Below the pieces are notes generated by a model. It worked only from the letters and a program-made list of their open reading frames with translations, was not told where the DNA came from and made no database searches. Both the position numbers and the translations under genes were made by a program. From Holophagales bacterium (GTDB lineage: Bacteria > Acidobacteriota > Thermoanaerobaculia > Multivoradales > Multivoraceae), in contig VXZQ01000008.1 of assembly GCA_009845425.1 (NCBI GenBank), positions 1-57,925 of the forward strand: 57,925 bases of DNA. Reading direction: 5' to 3'. Of this stretch, positions 50,965-57,925 are shown piece after piece. Positions within the stretch are counted from its first letter, which is position 1. Each line of letters starts with the position of its first letter.

Positions 50965-52383
50965 CTAAGAGCCCTCGCCCGGGAAGTAGTACTTCATCTC
51001 GTCGAAGTCGATCGTCCACGACCCCTTGGGCCAGAGGTACTGGTGCGAGATCAGGACGTCCGCCATGAAGCCGAACCGCCAGAAAAAGTCACTGTCTACG
51101 AAGACGTTACCGAGCGCCTGGGCCGGCCCGCTGGGCAGACCGTCCAGGCCGTGGGACTCGATCGGCGACCAGTAGTAAGGCGTTCCTTCGATCTCGGTCT
51201 TCTCGAGTTCGAGGAACTCGATGGTCTCCTCGACGATGACCAGGGGCATGCTCGCGGCCAGGCCGGAATCCAGGAAGTAGTTCATTCCCGGGTGGCCGTT
51301 CAGGCTGCCTCTCGCGAACATGAGGTGGGTGCTGGTCATGTAGAAGGGCGACTCGACAGGCGGCGTGTCGCCGAAGGTCTCCATCACGTCGGCAAGGGCC
51401 TCGGCGCTTCGCTCGCGGAAGGTGATGCGCCGGTTGTCGTAGTCGACCGTCGTCAGGAACTGCTTGAGGAGCTGCGTGGTCAGCACGCCGTCGGAGGTCT
51501 GGCCGAGAGCCTTCCAGGTCGCGCCGATGACCGGCACGTTCGAGAGCGTCACGTCGCCCATCGTGACGGTCGCGGCGACCCCCAGCGGTTCCTCGACCGT
51601 CTCGCCCCCTGTGTAGGCGTAACGGGCTTCGCGGTTGGCGAGGATCGGCAGGCCGAGGCGCTCGTAGATGCCCTGGTCGAGATAGAGACGGTCGCCGCCG
51701 GTGTCGAGGATCAGGCTGACCGCCTCGCCGTTGATCTCCAGGGTCACAAGGGGCAGGGCGCCGGGCTGGGCGATGTCGTTCGTCATCGGCAGGTGGGCGA
51801 TTCGGTCCTCGCCGGTCCATTCGATGCCGTAGGGCTCGCCCTCGAACGCCTGCATGAAGGTGAGCAAGCTGGCCGAACCTCCTGCCGTGTCCGGTGCCGG
51901 GAGTGCCCGGGCGCTCGCGAAGTCGCCGGTCTGGTAGTGGGCCAGCGTCAGCCCGCGGAGGGCCTGGGCATGGACGTCAGAGCCGTCGTCGGCGAGTTCC
52001 AGAAGCCGTTCGTTCAGGGCGACGGCCCGGGCGTAGTCGCCCAGCAGGTACGCCGTCCTGGCCGCGAGCCGCAGGTCACCCGCGTGGCATGCATCGGTCG
52101 CGGCCAAAGGTGCGGTGACCTCGTCGGCCTCCCAGATGTTCCCCAGCTTGAACAGGACTTCGGCGTAGGCGCGGCGGACTTCGTCGTTGTCGGGGTCTGC
52201 CTCAAAGGCCTCCTGGCGAGAGGGAAGAGCGGCTTCGACGTCGCCCCGGAGCCTTGGACTCCACTCCTCCACGTCGGTGCCGGACAGTTCGCCGCAGGGA
52301 AGGGGGTCGCCTTGACAGCTCCAGGTCGTCAACGCCGTTGCCAGCGCGACCGTCGTGACAATGGGCCGCGCAACGTTCTTCAT
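50965..52383 (-). CDS. Aspartyl-protease-family protein with TPR-like N-terminus
   Basis: The product (472 aa) is exported: the N-terminus MKNVARPIVTTVALATALTT followed by WSC is a lipoprotein-like signal. Residues about 40-190 are helical TPR-like repeats (RRAYAEVLFKLGNIWEADEV, LAARTAYLLGDYARAVALNE). Two retropepsin-type motifs follow: LILDTGGD with Asp227 and YFLDSGLA with Asp372. Each flap-like strand set is present (AATVTMGDVTLSNVPVIGAT). A two-motif single chain could form a complete active site by itself, unlike dimeric retropepsins. Function is unknown; acidobacterial genomes carry many such proteins. It is transcribed divergently from the PH-domain gene, with 65 bases between starts. 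Confidence 0.82.
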   Translation of the reverse strand: MKNVARPIVTTVALATALTTWSCQGDPLPCGELSGTDVEEWSPRLRGDVEAALPSRQEAFEADPDNDEVRRAYAEVLFKLGNIWEADEVTAPLAATDACHAGDLRLAARTAYLLGDYARAVALNERLLELADDGSDVHAQALRGLTLAHYQTGDFASARALPAPDTAGGSASLLTFMQAFEGEPYGIEWTGEDRIAHLPMTNDIAQPGALPLVTLEINGEAVSLILDTGGDRLYLDQGIYERLGLPILANREARYAYTGGETVEEPLGVAATVTMGDVTLSNVPVIGATWKALGQTSDGVLTTQLLKQFLTTVDYDNRRITFRERSAEALADVMETFGDTPPVESPFYMTSTHLMFARGSLNGHPGMNYFLDSGLAASMPLVIVEETIEFLELEKTEIEGTPYYWSPIESHGLDGLPSGPAQALGNVFVDSDFFWRFGFMADVLISHQYLWPKGSWTIDFDEMKYYFPGEGS

Positions 52384-52448
52384 GAGCTACATTCTCCGGG
52401 TCGGTTTCGTCCCGATTCTACGAACCGTCCCAACACCGGGAGCCGCTC

Positions 52449-53048
52449 ATGACCGATGTCGCCATAGCCGATCCGGACCTGCACACGGGCGAGGAGCCGA
52501 TCCTCCGCGAGGCGACCTTCAACCCGAAGGTGCGCACCTACTGGTTGCTGACGGGCGCGTTCGTACTGACCGTCAGCATCGTCGGGATCCCCCTGCTCAT
52601 CTTCTGGTTCCCCATCGGCTACGCCCTGACGGGCCGCTACCTGGAGCGCGTTCGCTGTGTGCTGACGGAGAAGAACCTCCACGTGGCACGGGGCGTGCTC
52701 GTGCGGCAGGAGAAGACGGTTCCGCTGGACAAGATCACCGACCTGGCCATGTCCCACGGTCCGATCATGCGGCAGCTCGGCCTGCGCGGCCTGTCGGTGG
52801 AGACGGCGGGCCAGTCCGGCCCCGGCAGTCTGATCAAGCTGGTCGGCATCGAGGGGACGGAGGAGTTCCGGGCGGCCGTGCTGGCCCAGCGCGAGCGGGT
52901 CGGGGGAGCGGGCGGCGGATTGTCCGGTGCGTCTGCGGCCCCGGCCGCGGAGGGCGATGCGAGCGCCGAATCGACGGAGCTGCTGAGCGAGATCAGGGAC
53001 TCGCTGCTGCGGATAGAGAAGCGGTTGGGCGGCGGCGGCGGAGGATAG
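52449..53048 (+). CDS. PH-domain (bPH2/DUF304) membrane protein
   Basis: The product (199 aa) has two adjacent hydrophobic segments (about 34-60: TYWLLTGAFVLTVSIVGIPL, then LIFWFPIGYALTGRY) and the bPH2 domain with the family pattern ARGVLVRQEKTVPLDKITDL and MRQLGLRGLSVETAGQ (about 75-125). A low-complexity Ala/Gly linker follows, and a C-terminal helix (STELLSEIRDSLLRIEKRLG). The family is membrane-associated and of unknown function. Start ATG 52449. It precedes the MDR oxidoreductase by 55 bases on the same strand. Confidence 0.88.
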   Translation: MTDVAIADPDLHTGEEPILREATFNPKVRTYWLLTGAFVLTVSIVGIPLLIFWFPIGYALTGRYLERVRCVLTEKNLHVARGVLVRQEKTVPLDKITDLAMSHGPIMRQLGLRGLSVETAGQSGPGSLIKLVGIEGTEEFRAAVLAQRERVGGAGGGLSGASAAPAAEGDASAESTELLSEIRDSLLRIEKRLGGGGGG

Positions 53049-53103
53049 GGTGCCGCGACCGGCGGGAGGCCGGTGAACAGCCCACGATCCCCGGAGCCAG
53101 CCA

Positions 53104-54117
53104 ATGACCGAGAACCGCCAGATCATCATCGACTCGTTGCCGACGGACCGGCTCGAGCCCGGCAACTATGCGCTCCGGACCGTCGAGGCGCCGGCGCCGG
53201 GCGACGGGGAGGTGCTGTGCCGCACGCTGGCAATCACGATCGGAGCAGGCCAGCGGGCAGGCCTCCAGGGCAGTGCGAGCTACGCAGGGGCGCCGCGTGC
53301 CGGCATCGTGATGAGCGGTACGGCGGTGGCCCGCGTCGAGGCGTCGAACGACGACGCGGTTCCGGTCGGCTCGCTCGTCGTTTGTCCGGCCGGCTGGCAG
53401 GACTACTCGGTCCACGCGGCGGCGAAGGTGCGCGTCGTCGATGAAGGCAGCGGAGGCGGTGATCCGGCGCACCATCTTGGCGTCTACGGCACGAACGGGT
53501 TGACGGCCTACTTCGGGCTTTTCGACGTCGGCGAGCCGAAGGAAGGGCAAACCGTGCTCGTTTCGGCGGCCGCCGGTTCGGTCGGCCACCTGGTGGGCCA
53601 GATGGCGAAGATCACCCGTTGCCGCGTCGTCGGCGTCGCCGGCGGCGAGGAGAAGTGCCGGCTGCTCACGGAGGAACTCGGCTTCGACGCCGCCGTCGAC
53701 TACAAGAGCCCGAGCTTCCGGAGCGACTTCAAGGAGGCGACGCCCGATCGCATCGACATCTACTTCGACAACACGGGCGGCGAAGTCCTGGGCAGCGCGC
53801 TGCGGCGGATGAAGGTCGGTGGCCGCATCGTCTGCTGCGGCGTCGTCTCCCAGTACGACACGTCAAAGCCCGCGCCGGGGCCGTTCGGCGTCCCGGGTCT
53901 TCTGATCAACTTCCGCGTTCGCATGGAGGGCTTCCTCGTCTTCGACTACGCGAAGCGCTATCCGGAGGCCTGGACCCGGATGCGCGGGTGGGTTGAGGCC
54001 GGTGAACTGGTCCCGAGGCAGGACGTCTTCGAAGGCCTGGAGAAGGCGCCGGAGGCGTTCGTCGACCTGCTGGCCGGCGGCAACGTGGGGACGCGGATCG
54101 TCCGGGTTGCCTCGTGA
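53104..54117 (+). CDS. NADP-dependent MDR oxidoreductase (CurA/PTGR-like)
   Basis: The product (337 aa) is a zinc-free medium-chain reductase. Features: N-terminal IIIDSLPTDRLEPGNYALRT (CurA/PTGR-type start), catalytic-domain strands, VYGTNGLTAYFGLFDVGEPK, cofactor motif VSAAAGSVGHLVGQMAKI and a substrate-domain Tyr in FDAAVDYKS. The reaction is probably NADPH-dependent reduction of enones, aldehydes or xenobiotics. It overlaps the frame of the next gene by a GTGA (54114) although a better start for that gene lies at 54135. The neighbouring dipeptidase suggests a co-transcribed pair. Confidence 0.9.
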   Translation: MTENRQIIIDSLPTDRLEPGNYALRTVEAPAPGDGEVLCRTLAITIGAGQRAGLQGSASYAGAPRAGIVMSGTAVARVEASNDDAVPVGSLVVCPAGWQDYSVHAAAKVRVVDEGSGGGDPAHHLGVYGTNGLTAYFGLFDVGEPKEGQTVLVSAAAGSVGHLVGQMAKITRCRVVGVAGGEEKCRLLTEELGFDAAVDYKSPSFRSDFKEATPDRIDIYFDNTGGEVLGSALRRMKVGGRIVCCGVVSQYDTSKPAPGPFGVPGLLINFRVRMEGFLVFDYAKRYPEAWTRMRGWVEAGELVPRQDVFEGLEKAPEAFVDLLAGGNVGTRIVRVAS

Positions 54118-54134
54118 ACTGGAGGGAGGGAGCG

Positions 54135-55421
54135 ATGAACCGGGCTACAAGCTGGACTTTGGCGCTCGGCGCCGTATTGACCTTCGGATGCGCGGGTGGC
54201 CCGGCGAGCGAGAGCGTCGCGGACGGCGCCCCGTCGCCCGAGGCCCTCCTGGAACAGGCCCGCGCCATCCATGACCGTGTGCTGGTGCTCGACGCTCACG
54301 CGGACACCGAGCTTCCGGACGCGCCGTCTCCCTACGTCGGCGACGATGGACTGTCTCAGGTCGATCCGGCCAAGCTCCACGCGGGCGGCATCGACGCGGT
54401 CGTGATGTCGGTCGCGGTCGGCTCCGGGCCGCGGACGCCCGAAGGTTACGCCGCGGCGCGATCGAGAGCGGACCAGGAGGTCGCGGCGGTGCTCGAACTG
54501 GCGGCGGACCCGGCGAACAACGCGGTGGTCGCGCGGTCGGCCGACGAGATCGTCGCCGCGCACGAACAGGGCAAGGCGGCGCTCATCCTAGGCTTCCAGA
54601 ACGCCATGATCCTGGGCACGGACGTCTCGGCTCTGGACGGCTTCTACGATGCCGGCGCTCGCGTGTTTGCGCTCACCCACCTGGGGAACAATGACTTCGC
54701 CGACTCGTCGCGCCCGGTCTTCGACGCGGCCACCGGGACCCACGAAGCGGCCGAGCACGGCGGGCTGTCCGACCTTGGAGTTGCGGCCATCGAACGGATC
54801 AATGCTCTCGGCGGGGTCGTCGACGTGTCCCAGTTGTCGCGGGAAGCCGCCCTCCAGGTCCTCGAAGTCTCGACGGCGCCGGTCATCGCCAGTCACTCCA
54901 ACGCCAGGCAGCTCACCGACGTCAGTCGCAACCTGAGCGACGAGGAGATCGACGGAATCGGCGAGATCGGCGGTGTGGTCCACGTCTGCCCTTTCCGGGG
55001 CTACCTCTACGACTCGAGTGATGCCTCGCTCGACGAGGCGATTCGCGAGGCCCGGCGTGCCGCCGGCGTGCTCGAGGACTATCTCTATCCCTTCGAGCTG
55101 TACTGGGAGATCGACGATCCCGCCGCCAGGTCCGCTTTCACGCAGTCGATCAGCGACCTCCTCGGGCCGGGCAGCGTGGACGCGATGCTCGACCACCTCG
55201 AATACATCGTGGGCCGGATCGGCGTGGACCACGTCGGCATCGGATCCGACTTCAACCACGGCGGCGGAGTCGAAGGCTTCGCCGACGCCAGCGAGGCCCT
55301 GGGCGTGACCGTGGGCCTGCTCGAACGCGGCTACGACGAGGCCGACATCGAGAAGATCTGGGGCGGCAACTTCCTGCGGGTGATGCGGGCGGCGGAGGCC
55401 GCGAAGACCCCGGTGGAGTAG
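54135..55421 (+). CDS. M19-family dipeptidase, lipoprotein-like, altered metal sites
   Basis: The product (428 aa) starts at ATG 54135 with GGAGGGAGGGAGCG directly upstream, rather than GTG 54114. The signal (SWTLALGAVLTFGC) is lipoprotein-like. The fold is M19 membrane dipeptidase: VLVLDAHADTELPD (first metal pair), LILGFQNAMILGTD where well-known members have a Glu (EGG), VIASHSNARQLTDVSRNLSD where a second His is usual (DHPRN), and DHVGIGSDFNHGGGVEGF at the end. The Glu-to-Gln and His-to-Val changes are seen in a subgroup of bacterial homologues. Dipeptide hydrolysis is likely but altered chemistry is possible. Confidence 0.85.
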   Translation: MNRATSWTLALGAVLTFGCAGGPASESVADGAPSPEALLEQARAIHDRVLVLDAHADTELPDAPSPYVGDDGLSQVDPAKLHAGGIDAVVMSVAVGSGPRTPEGYAAARSRADQEVAAVLELAADPANNAVVARSADEIVAAHEQGKAALILGFQNAMILGTDVSALDGFYDAGARVFALTHLGNNDFADSSRPVFDAATGTHEAAEHGGLSDLGVAAIERINALGGVVDVSQLSREAALQVLEVSTAPVIASHSNARQLTDVSRNLSDEEIDGIGEIGGVVHVCPFRGYLYDSSDASLDEAIREARRAAGVLEDYLYPFELYWEIDDPAARSAFTQSISDLLGPGSVDAMLDHLEYIVGRIGVDHVGIGSDFNHGGGVEGFADASEALGVTVGLLERGYDEADIEKIWGGNFLRVMRAAEAAKTPVE

Positions 55422-55488
55422 TGGCCGTTCAGCCAGTAGTGGCGTACACTAGAGACATCGATCTCATCCTGAATCGGAGGTCCTGAGA

Positions 55489-56592
55489 ATGAAGCGCACC
55501 GCGAGCTTGCTGTCGGCAGCCGTCCTCCTTCTCGTCCTTGTCCCGGCCCTTGCGGCCCAGGACGACGGGATTCCACGAACGGCCAGCGGCCGGCCCGATC
55601 TGAACGGAACCTACGACGCCGCTACGTTGACGCCGCTCGAGCGACCGGTGCATCTCGGCGAGCGGGCGTACCTGACGCCGGAGGAAGCCGCCGAGATCGC
55701 CGAGGAGGAGCGGCTGATCCAGGAGGGCGCGGTCCAGCGCTCGGACGCGAACCGCGAGGCACCGCCCGAGGGTGGCGCCAAGGTGGTCGGTCTGGAACAC
55801 ACCGCCGGGGGCGGCAACGAGTTCGGCGCCGGCAACGTAGGCGGCTACAACCTGTTCTGGATCGACCGGGGAACCGACACCTACCTGGTCGACGGCCAGA
55901 TCCCGACCTCGATCATCATCGATCCGCCGAACGGCCGGATGCCGCCGATGACGGATGCGGCGCAGGCGCAGTTGAGGGCTGCTCTAGCCGGCTTCATCCG
56001 GCCCAACGACGGCACCGCCTGGTGGGTCGAGCACGACGGACCGGGTCCCTACGATGGCCCCGAGTCGCTGCCGACCAGCGAGCGCTGCCTTGCGGGCTTT
56101 ACCGGCGCGGCACCGACGCTCCCGAGCCTGTACAACAACTACAAGCGGATCGCGCAGACCGAGACGCACGTCGTCATCCTTCTCGAGATGATCCACGACG
56201 CCCGCATCGTCCGCCTCGACTCCGAGCATCCGGGTCCCGAGGTCACCAAGTGGCTGGGCGACTCGATCGGCTGGTGGGAAGGCGACACCCTCGTCGTCGA
56301 CACGACGAACTTCCGTGTCGGCGGCCGCGGGTTCCGCGGCGGCTCAGAGAACACCCACGTTGTCGAACGCTTCTCCGTTCAGCACGATGGCAACGTGATT
56401 TACAACTTCACCGTCGAGGACGACACGGTCTGGACCGCCCCGTGGACAGGGGAGTACCTGTGGAAGGCCGCTGACGGCCTCGTCTATGAGTACGCCTGCC
56501 ACGAAGGCAACTACTCGATGGGCGGCACCCTCCGCGGCGCCCGCCTACTCGAGTCGGAGGCCCTGAGCGGCGCCAGCACCGGCGCCGAGTAG
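55489..56592 (+). CDS. Secreted hypothetical of an acidobacterial family
   Basis: The product (367 aa) has a clear signal peptide (MKRTASLLSAAVLLLVLVPA, cleavage after ALAAQ). The mature start GIPRTASGRPDLNGTYDAAT, then LTPLERPVHLGERAYLTPEE, is a recognisable opening shared by an abundant uncharacterised secreted family in Acidobacteriota; the 'PDLNG-T' element is followed by 'TPLERP'. Other landmarks are GWWEGDTLVVDTTNFRVGGR and the closing YEYACHEGNYSMGGTLRGAR. No catalytic motif was identified. Start ATG 55489 has GGAGG nine bases upstream. It may be a binding or enzyme-like beta protein. Confidence 0.75.
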   Translation: MKRTASLLSAAVLLLVLVPALAAQDDGIPRTASGRPDLNGTYDAATLTPLERPVHLGERAYLTPEEAAEIAEEERLIQEGAVQRSDANREAPPEGGAKVVGLEHTAGGGNEFGAGNVGGYNLFWIDRGTDTYLVDGQIPTSIIIDPPNGRMPPMTDAAQAQLRAALAGFIRPNDGTAWWVEHDGPGPYDGPESLPTSERCLAGFTGAAPTLPSLYNNYKRIAQTETHVVILLEMIHDARIVRLDSEHPGPEVTKWLGDSIGWWEGDTLVVDTTNFRVGGRGFRGGSENTHVVERFSVQHDGNVIYNFTVEDDTVWTAPWTGEYLWKAADGLVYEYACHEGNYSMGGTLRGARLLESEALSGASTGAE

Positions 56593-56596
56593 GCTT

Positions 56597-57826
56597 CTAA
56601 GTCCGCCTCCGCGGTGCCTGAGCCGGCGGGCCGGCGCGGCCGAAGAAACGGCGCCAGCTCATCGCGAGACCGGTCCAGACCAGGACAGCGACGCCGAGGG
56701 ACACGACGCCGGCGATCGTTTGCCCGACCACGCCATACACCTCTCCGGTGTGGACAAATCGCAACCAACGGCGAATCTTGAAGCCGCGCGTGAAGGTCGG
56801 ATAGCCGGCGCGCCCGACCAGTTCGCCGGTCGCCCGGTCGAACAGCAGGTCCTCGCGCTTGGACGGCTGGCGGCCCGTCCCGCGGTCGACCGTGACCACG
56901 ACGGGATCGTGAATCGACTCGGGAAGGTCGATCGTGAGCGTCCGCCATCCGGGCGTCTCTGCGCCGGCTTTCGCGGCCAGTGCCTGCAGCTCGACAAACG
57001 CTGACCTGCCCCTGATCGAACCGAGCTCCCGCGCGAACACCCCGGGCGTAGCCGGGGACGAGGTCGCCGGGTCCGGCGTGACGGATGGGGTCTCCAGCAC
57101 GTCCGACTGGGGCGGCCGCGGCGACTGCTGAAACGGTGGCGTATCGCCCGCCACCCGATGGACGAGGTCGGCGGCCCATTGATACGAGATGGTGGCCCCG
57201 CTGAAGACGATGACGACGAGCGGAACAGCCGACCAGAAGCCGATCACCTTGTGCCAGTTGTAGTCGCGCGCCCGTCCCCTTAGGCGGGGGCGAAACCACA
57301 GGCCGTGTTTCCAGGCGGCGCGGCTACGGGTCGACGGCCACCAGAGATAGATCCCGCTGACGAGCAGAAACAGGAACCCGAGGTTGGCGATTGCCACCAC
57401 CGTTCGACCGATGATGCGGTACTCCCCGTCGAGGGCGAACCACCGGTGCCAGTACATGACGCTCTGGAGGAAGCGTCGCGTCCGCGTGTCGCCGTTGCCC
57501 AGCCGCTCGCCGGTGAAGCGGTCGACATAGACGGTGGCTCCATCGTCGAGCCCGACGACCGCTGGCTCTCGCGGATCCCTGTGCAACGCGGCGGAAGTAA
57601 CGAGACCGTCGGGCGTCCCGCCGGGGACGCGCGCGATCAAGTCGTCGAGCCCAAGCGGCGCGACGACTGCGGAGGGTGGGTCGGCGCGATAGTCGCGCAG
57701 CGCCCACTGGTTGAGCTGCGCCTCGTAGGTGAGGATCACGCCGGTCACCGCCAGCATGAGGATGACGACGGCGGCGGCGACGCCGACCGCCAGATGGATC
57801 CAGAAGATTGCCCTGCGCAGGGACAT
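56597..57826 (-). CDS. PepSY-associated transmembrane protein
   Basis: The product (409 aa) is a PepSY_TM-family inner-membrane protein. It begins RRAIFWIHLAVGVAAAVVIL with LTYEAQLNQW (PepSY-TM start), then a periplasmic PepSY domain (ALHRDPREPAVVGLDDGATV), WHRWFALDGEYRIIGRTVVA, a helix ending SGIYLWWPS, and HKVIGFWSAVPLVVIVFSG. The C-terminal half holds a second PepSY-like domain and a final helix (FVHTGEVYGVVGQTIAGVVS). The family often neighbours TonB receptors and may reduce chelated iron. The gene to its right, cut by the window, is not a TonB receptor by its tail. Confidence 0.85.
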   Translation of the reverse strand: MSLRRAIFWIHLAVGVAAAVVILMLAVTGVILTYEAQLNQWALRDYRADPPSAVVAPLGLDDLIARVPGGTPDGLVTSAALHRDPREPAVVGLDDGATVYVDRFTGERLGNGDTRTRRFLQSVMYWHRWFALDGEYRIIGRTVVAIANLGFLFLLVSGIYLWWPSTRSRAAWKHGLWFRPRLRGRARDYNWHKVIGFWSAVPLVVIVFSGATISYQWAADLVHRVAGDTPPFQQSPRPPQSDVLETPSVTPDPATSSPATPGVFARELGSIRGRSAFVELQALAAKAGAETPGWRTLTIDLPESIHDPVVVTVDRGTGRQPSKREDLLFDRATGELVGRAGYPTFTRGFKIRRWLRFVHTGEVYGVVGQTIAGVVSLGVAVLVWTGLAMSWRRFFGRAGPPAQAPRRRT

Positions 57827-57851
57827 GGCCCGGGCAGCGCCGCGAGCGCTC

Positions 57852-57925
57852 CTACTGCTGGCTGTCGGAATCGGTCGCCTGATCGGAATCGGTCGCCTGA
57901 TCGGAATCGGTCGCCTGGTCGGAGT
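57852..57925 (-). CDS. C-terminal tail of a gene running off the right edge
   Basis: Only the last 24 residues are visible on the minus strand, ending at TAG 57854-57852. They consist of repeats of the hexapeptide DQATDS followed by DSQQ, encoded by an 18-base tandem repeat. The body of the protein lies outside the window, so no function can be given. The stop lies 26 bases before the PepSY gene start, so the two are co-transcribed. Confidence 0.6.
   Translation of the reverse strand, partial: SDQATDSDQATDSDQATDSDSQQ
57865..57925. repeat. 18-bp tandem repeat (3.4 copies)
   Basis: The unit TCGGAATCGGTCGCCTGA occurs at 57865, 57883 and 57901 (last base changed to G), plus a partial copy to the window end. 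It codes on the minus strand for the DQATDS repeats of the truncated gene and may vary in copy number. Confidence 0.85.

Noticed and set aside
57865..57925. Start of a CRISPR array
   Set aside because: The repeats are directly adjacent without spacers and code for a protein tail.

Overview
The window is high-GC bacterial chromosome (about two thirds G+C by eye) with no rRNA, tRNA, prophage or insertion sequence that I could see. The gene content suggests an Acidobacteriota-like or PVC-like heterotroph: a DUF1592/DUF1552 cytochrome pair, a PVC-type heme protein fused to a DUF6807 domain, a DUF5916 outer-membrane protein, many secreted or lipoprotein enzymes, GTG/TTG starts, and a secreted family typical of acidobacterial genomes. 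This placement is inference, because no marker gene is present.

Layout. 1-7.5 kb: the start of an RND efflux pump, an alpha/beta hydrolase, the DUF1592/DUF1552 pair and a double CaiB/BaiF CoA-transferase. 7.6-13.3 kb: three tandem paralogous secreted proteins. Each has the fold signature of a reprolysin-like zinc metallopeptidase with the zinc/catalytic residues replaced, followed by two copies of a Cys-bounded domain containing N-x-HWWVFGSAATDL. A VapB-like antitoxin without a toxin and a carboxyltransferase gene follow.

15.2-25.4 kb: a stretch of visibly lower G+C and relaxed codon use. It holds a BlaI/M56 regulatory pair with a palindromic operator candidate, a LuxR-type HTH protein, and a translationally coupled three-gene operon of uncharacterised secreted proteins joined by GTGA and TTGA overlaps. 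A YHYH protein, a small putative lipoprotein and unknown ORFs follow. This stretch and the pseudo-metallopeptidase array are the best candidates for something undescribed.

25.5-38.2 kb: amidohydrolase, DUF5916 protein, LemA, two tandem M48 peptidases, a NatAB-like ABC exporter, a secreted haloalkane-dehalogenase-like enzyme, a DUF1697 protein and a P-loop kinase-like protein.

38.2-57.9 kb: mostly metabolic and envelope genes. One minus-strand cluster (DUF6807/PVC cytochrome fusion, Gfo/Idh/MocA oxidoreductase, MFS transporter, PLP decarboxylase) looks like uptake and oxidation of a carbohydrate-like substrate. The rest are a membrane protein with an AraC regulator, a two-motif aspartyl protease, a PH-domain protein, an MDR oxidoreductase, an M19 dipeptidase, a secreted hypothetical, a PepSY membrane protein, and the repeat-rich tail of a gene running off the right edge.
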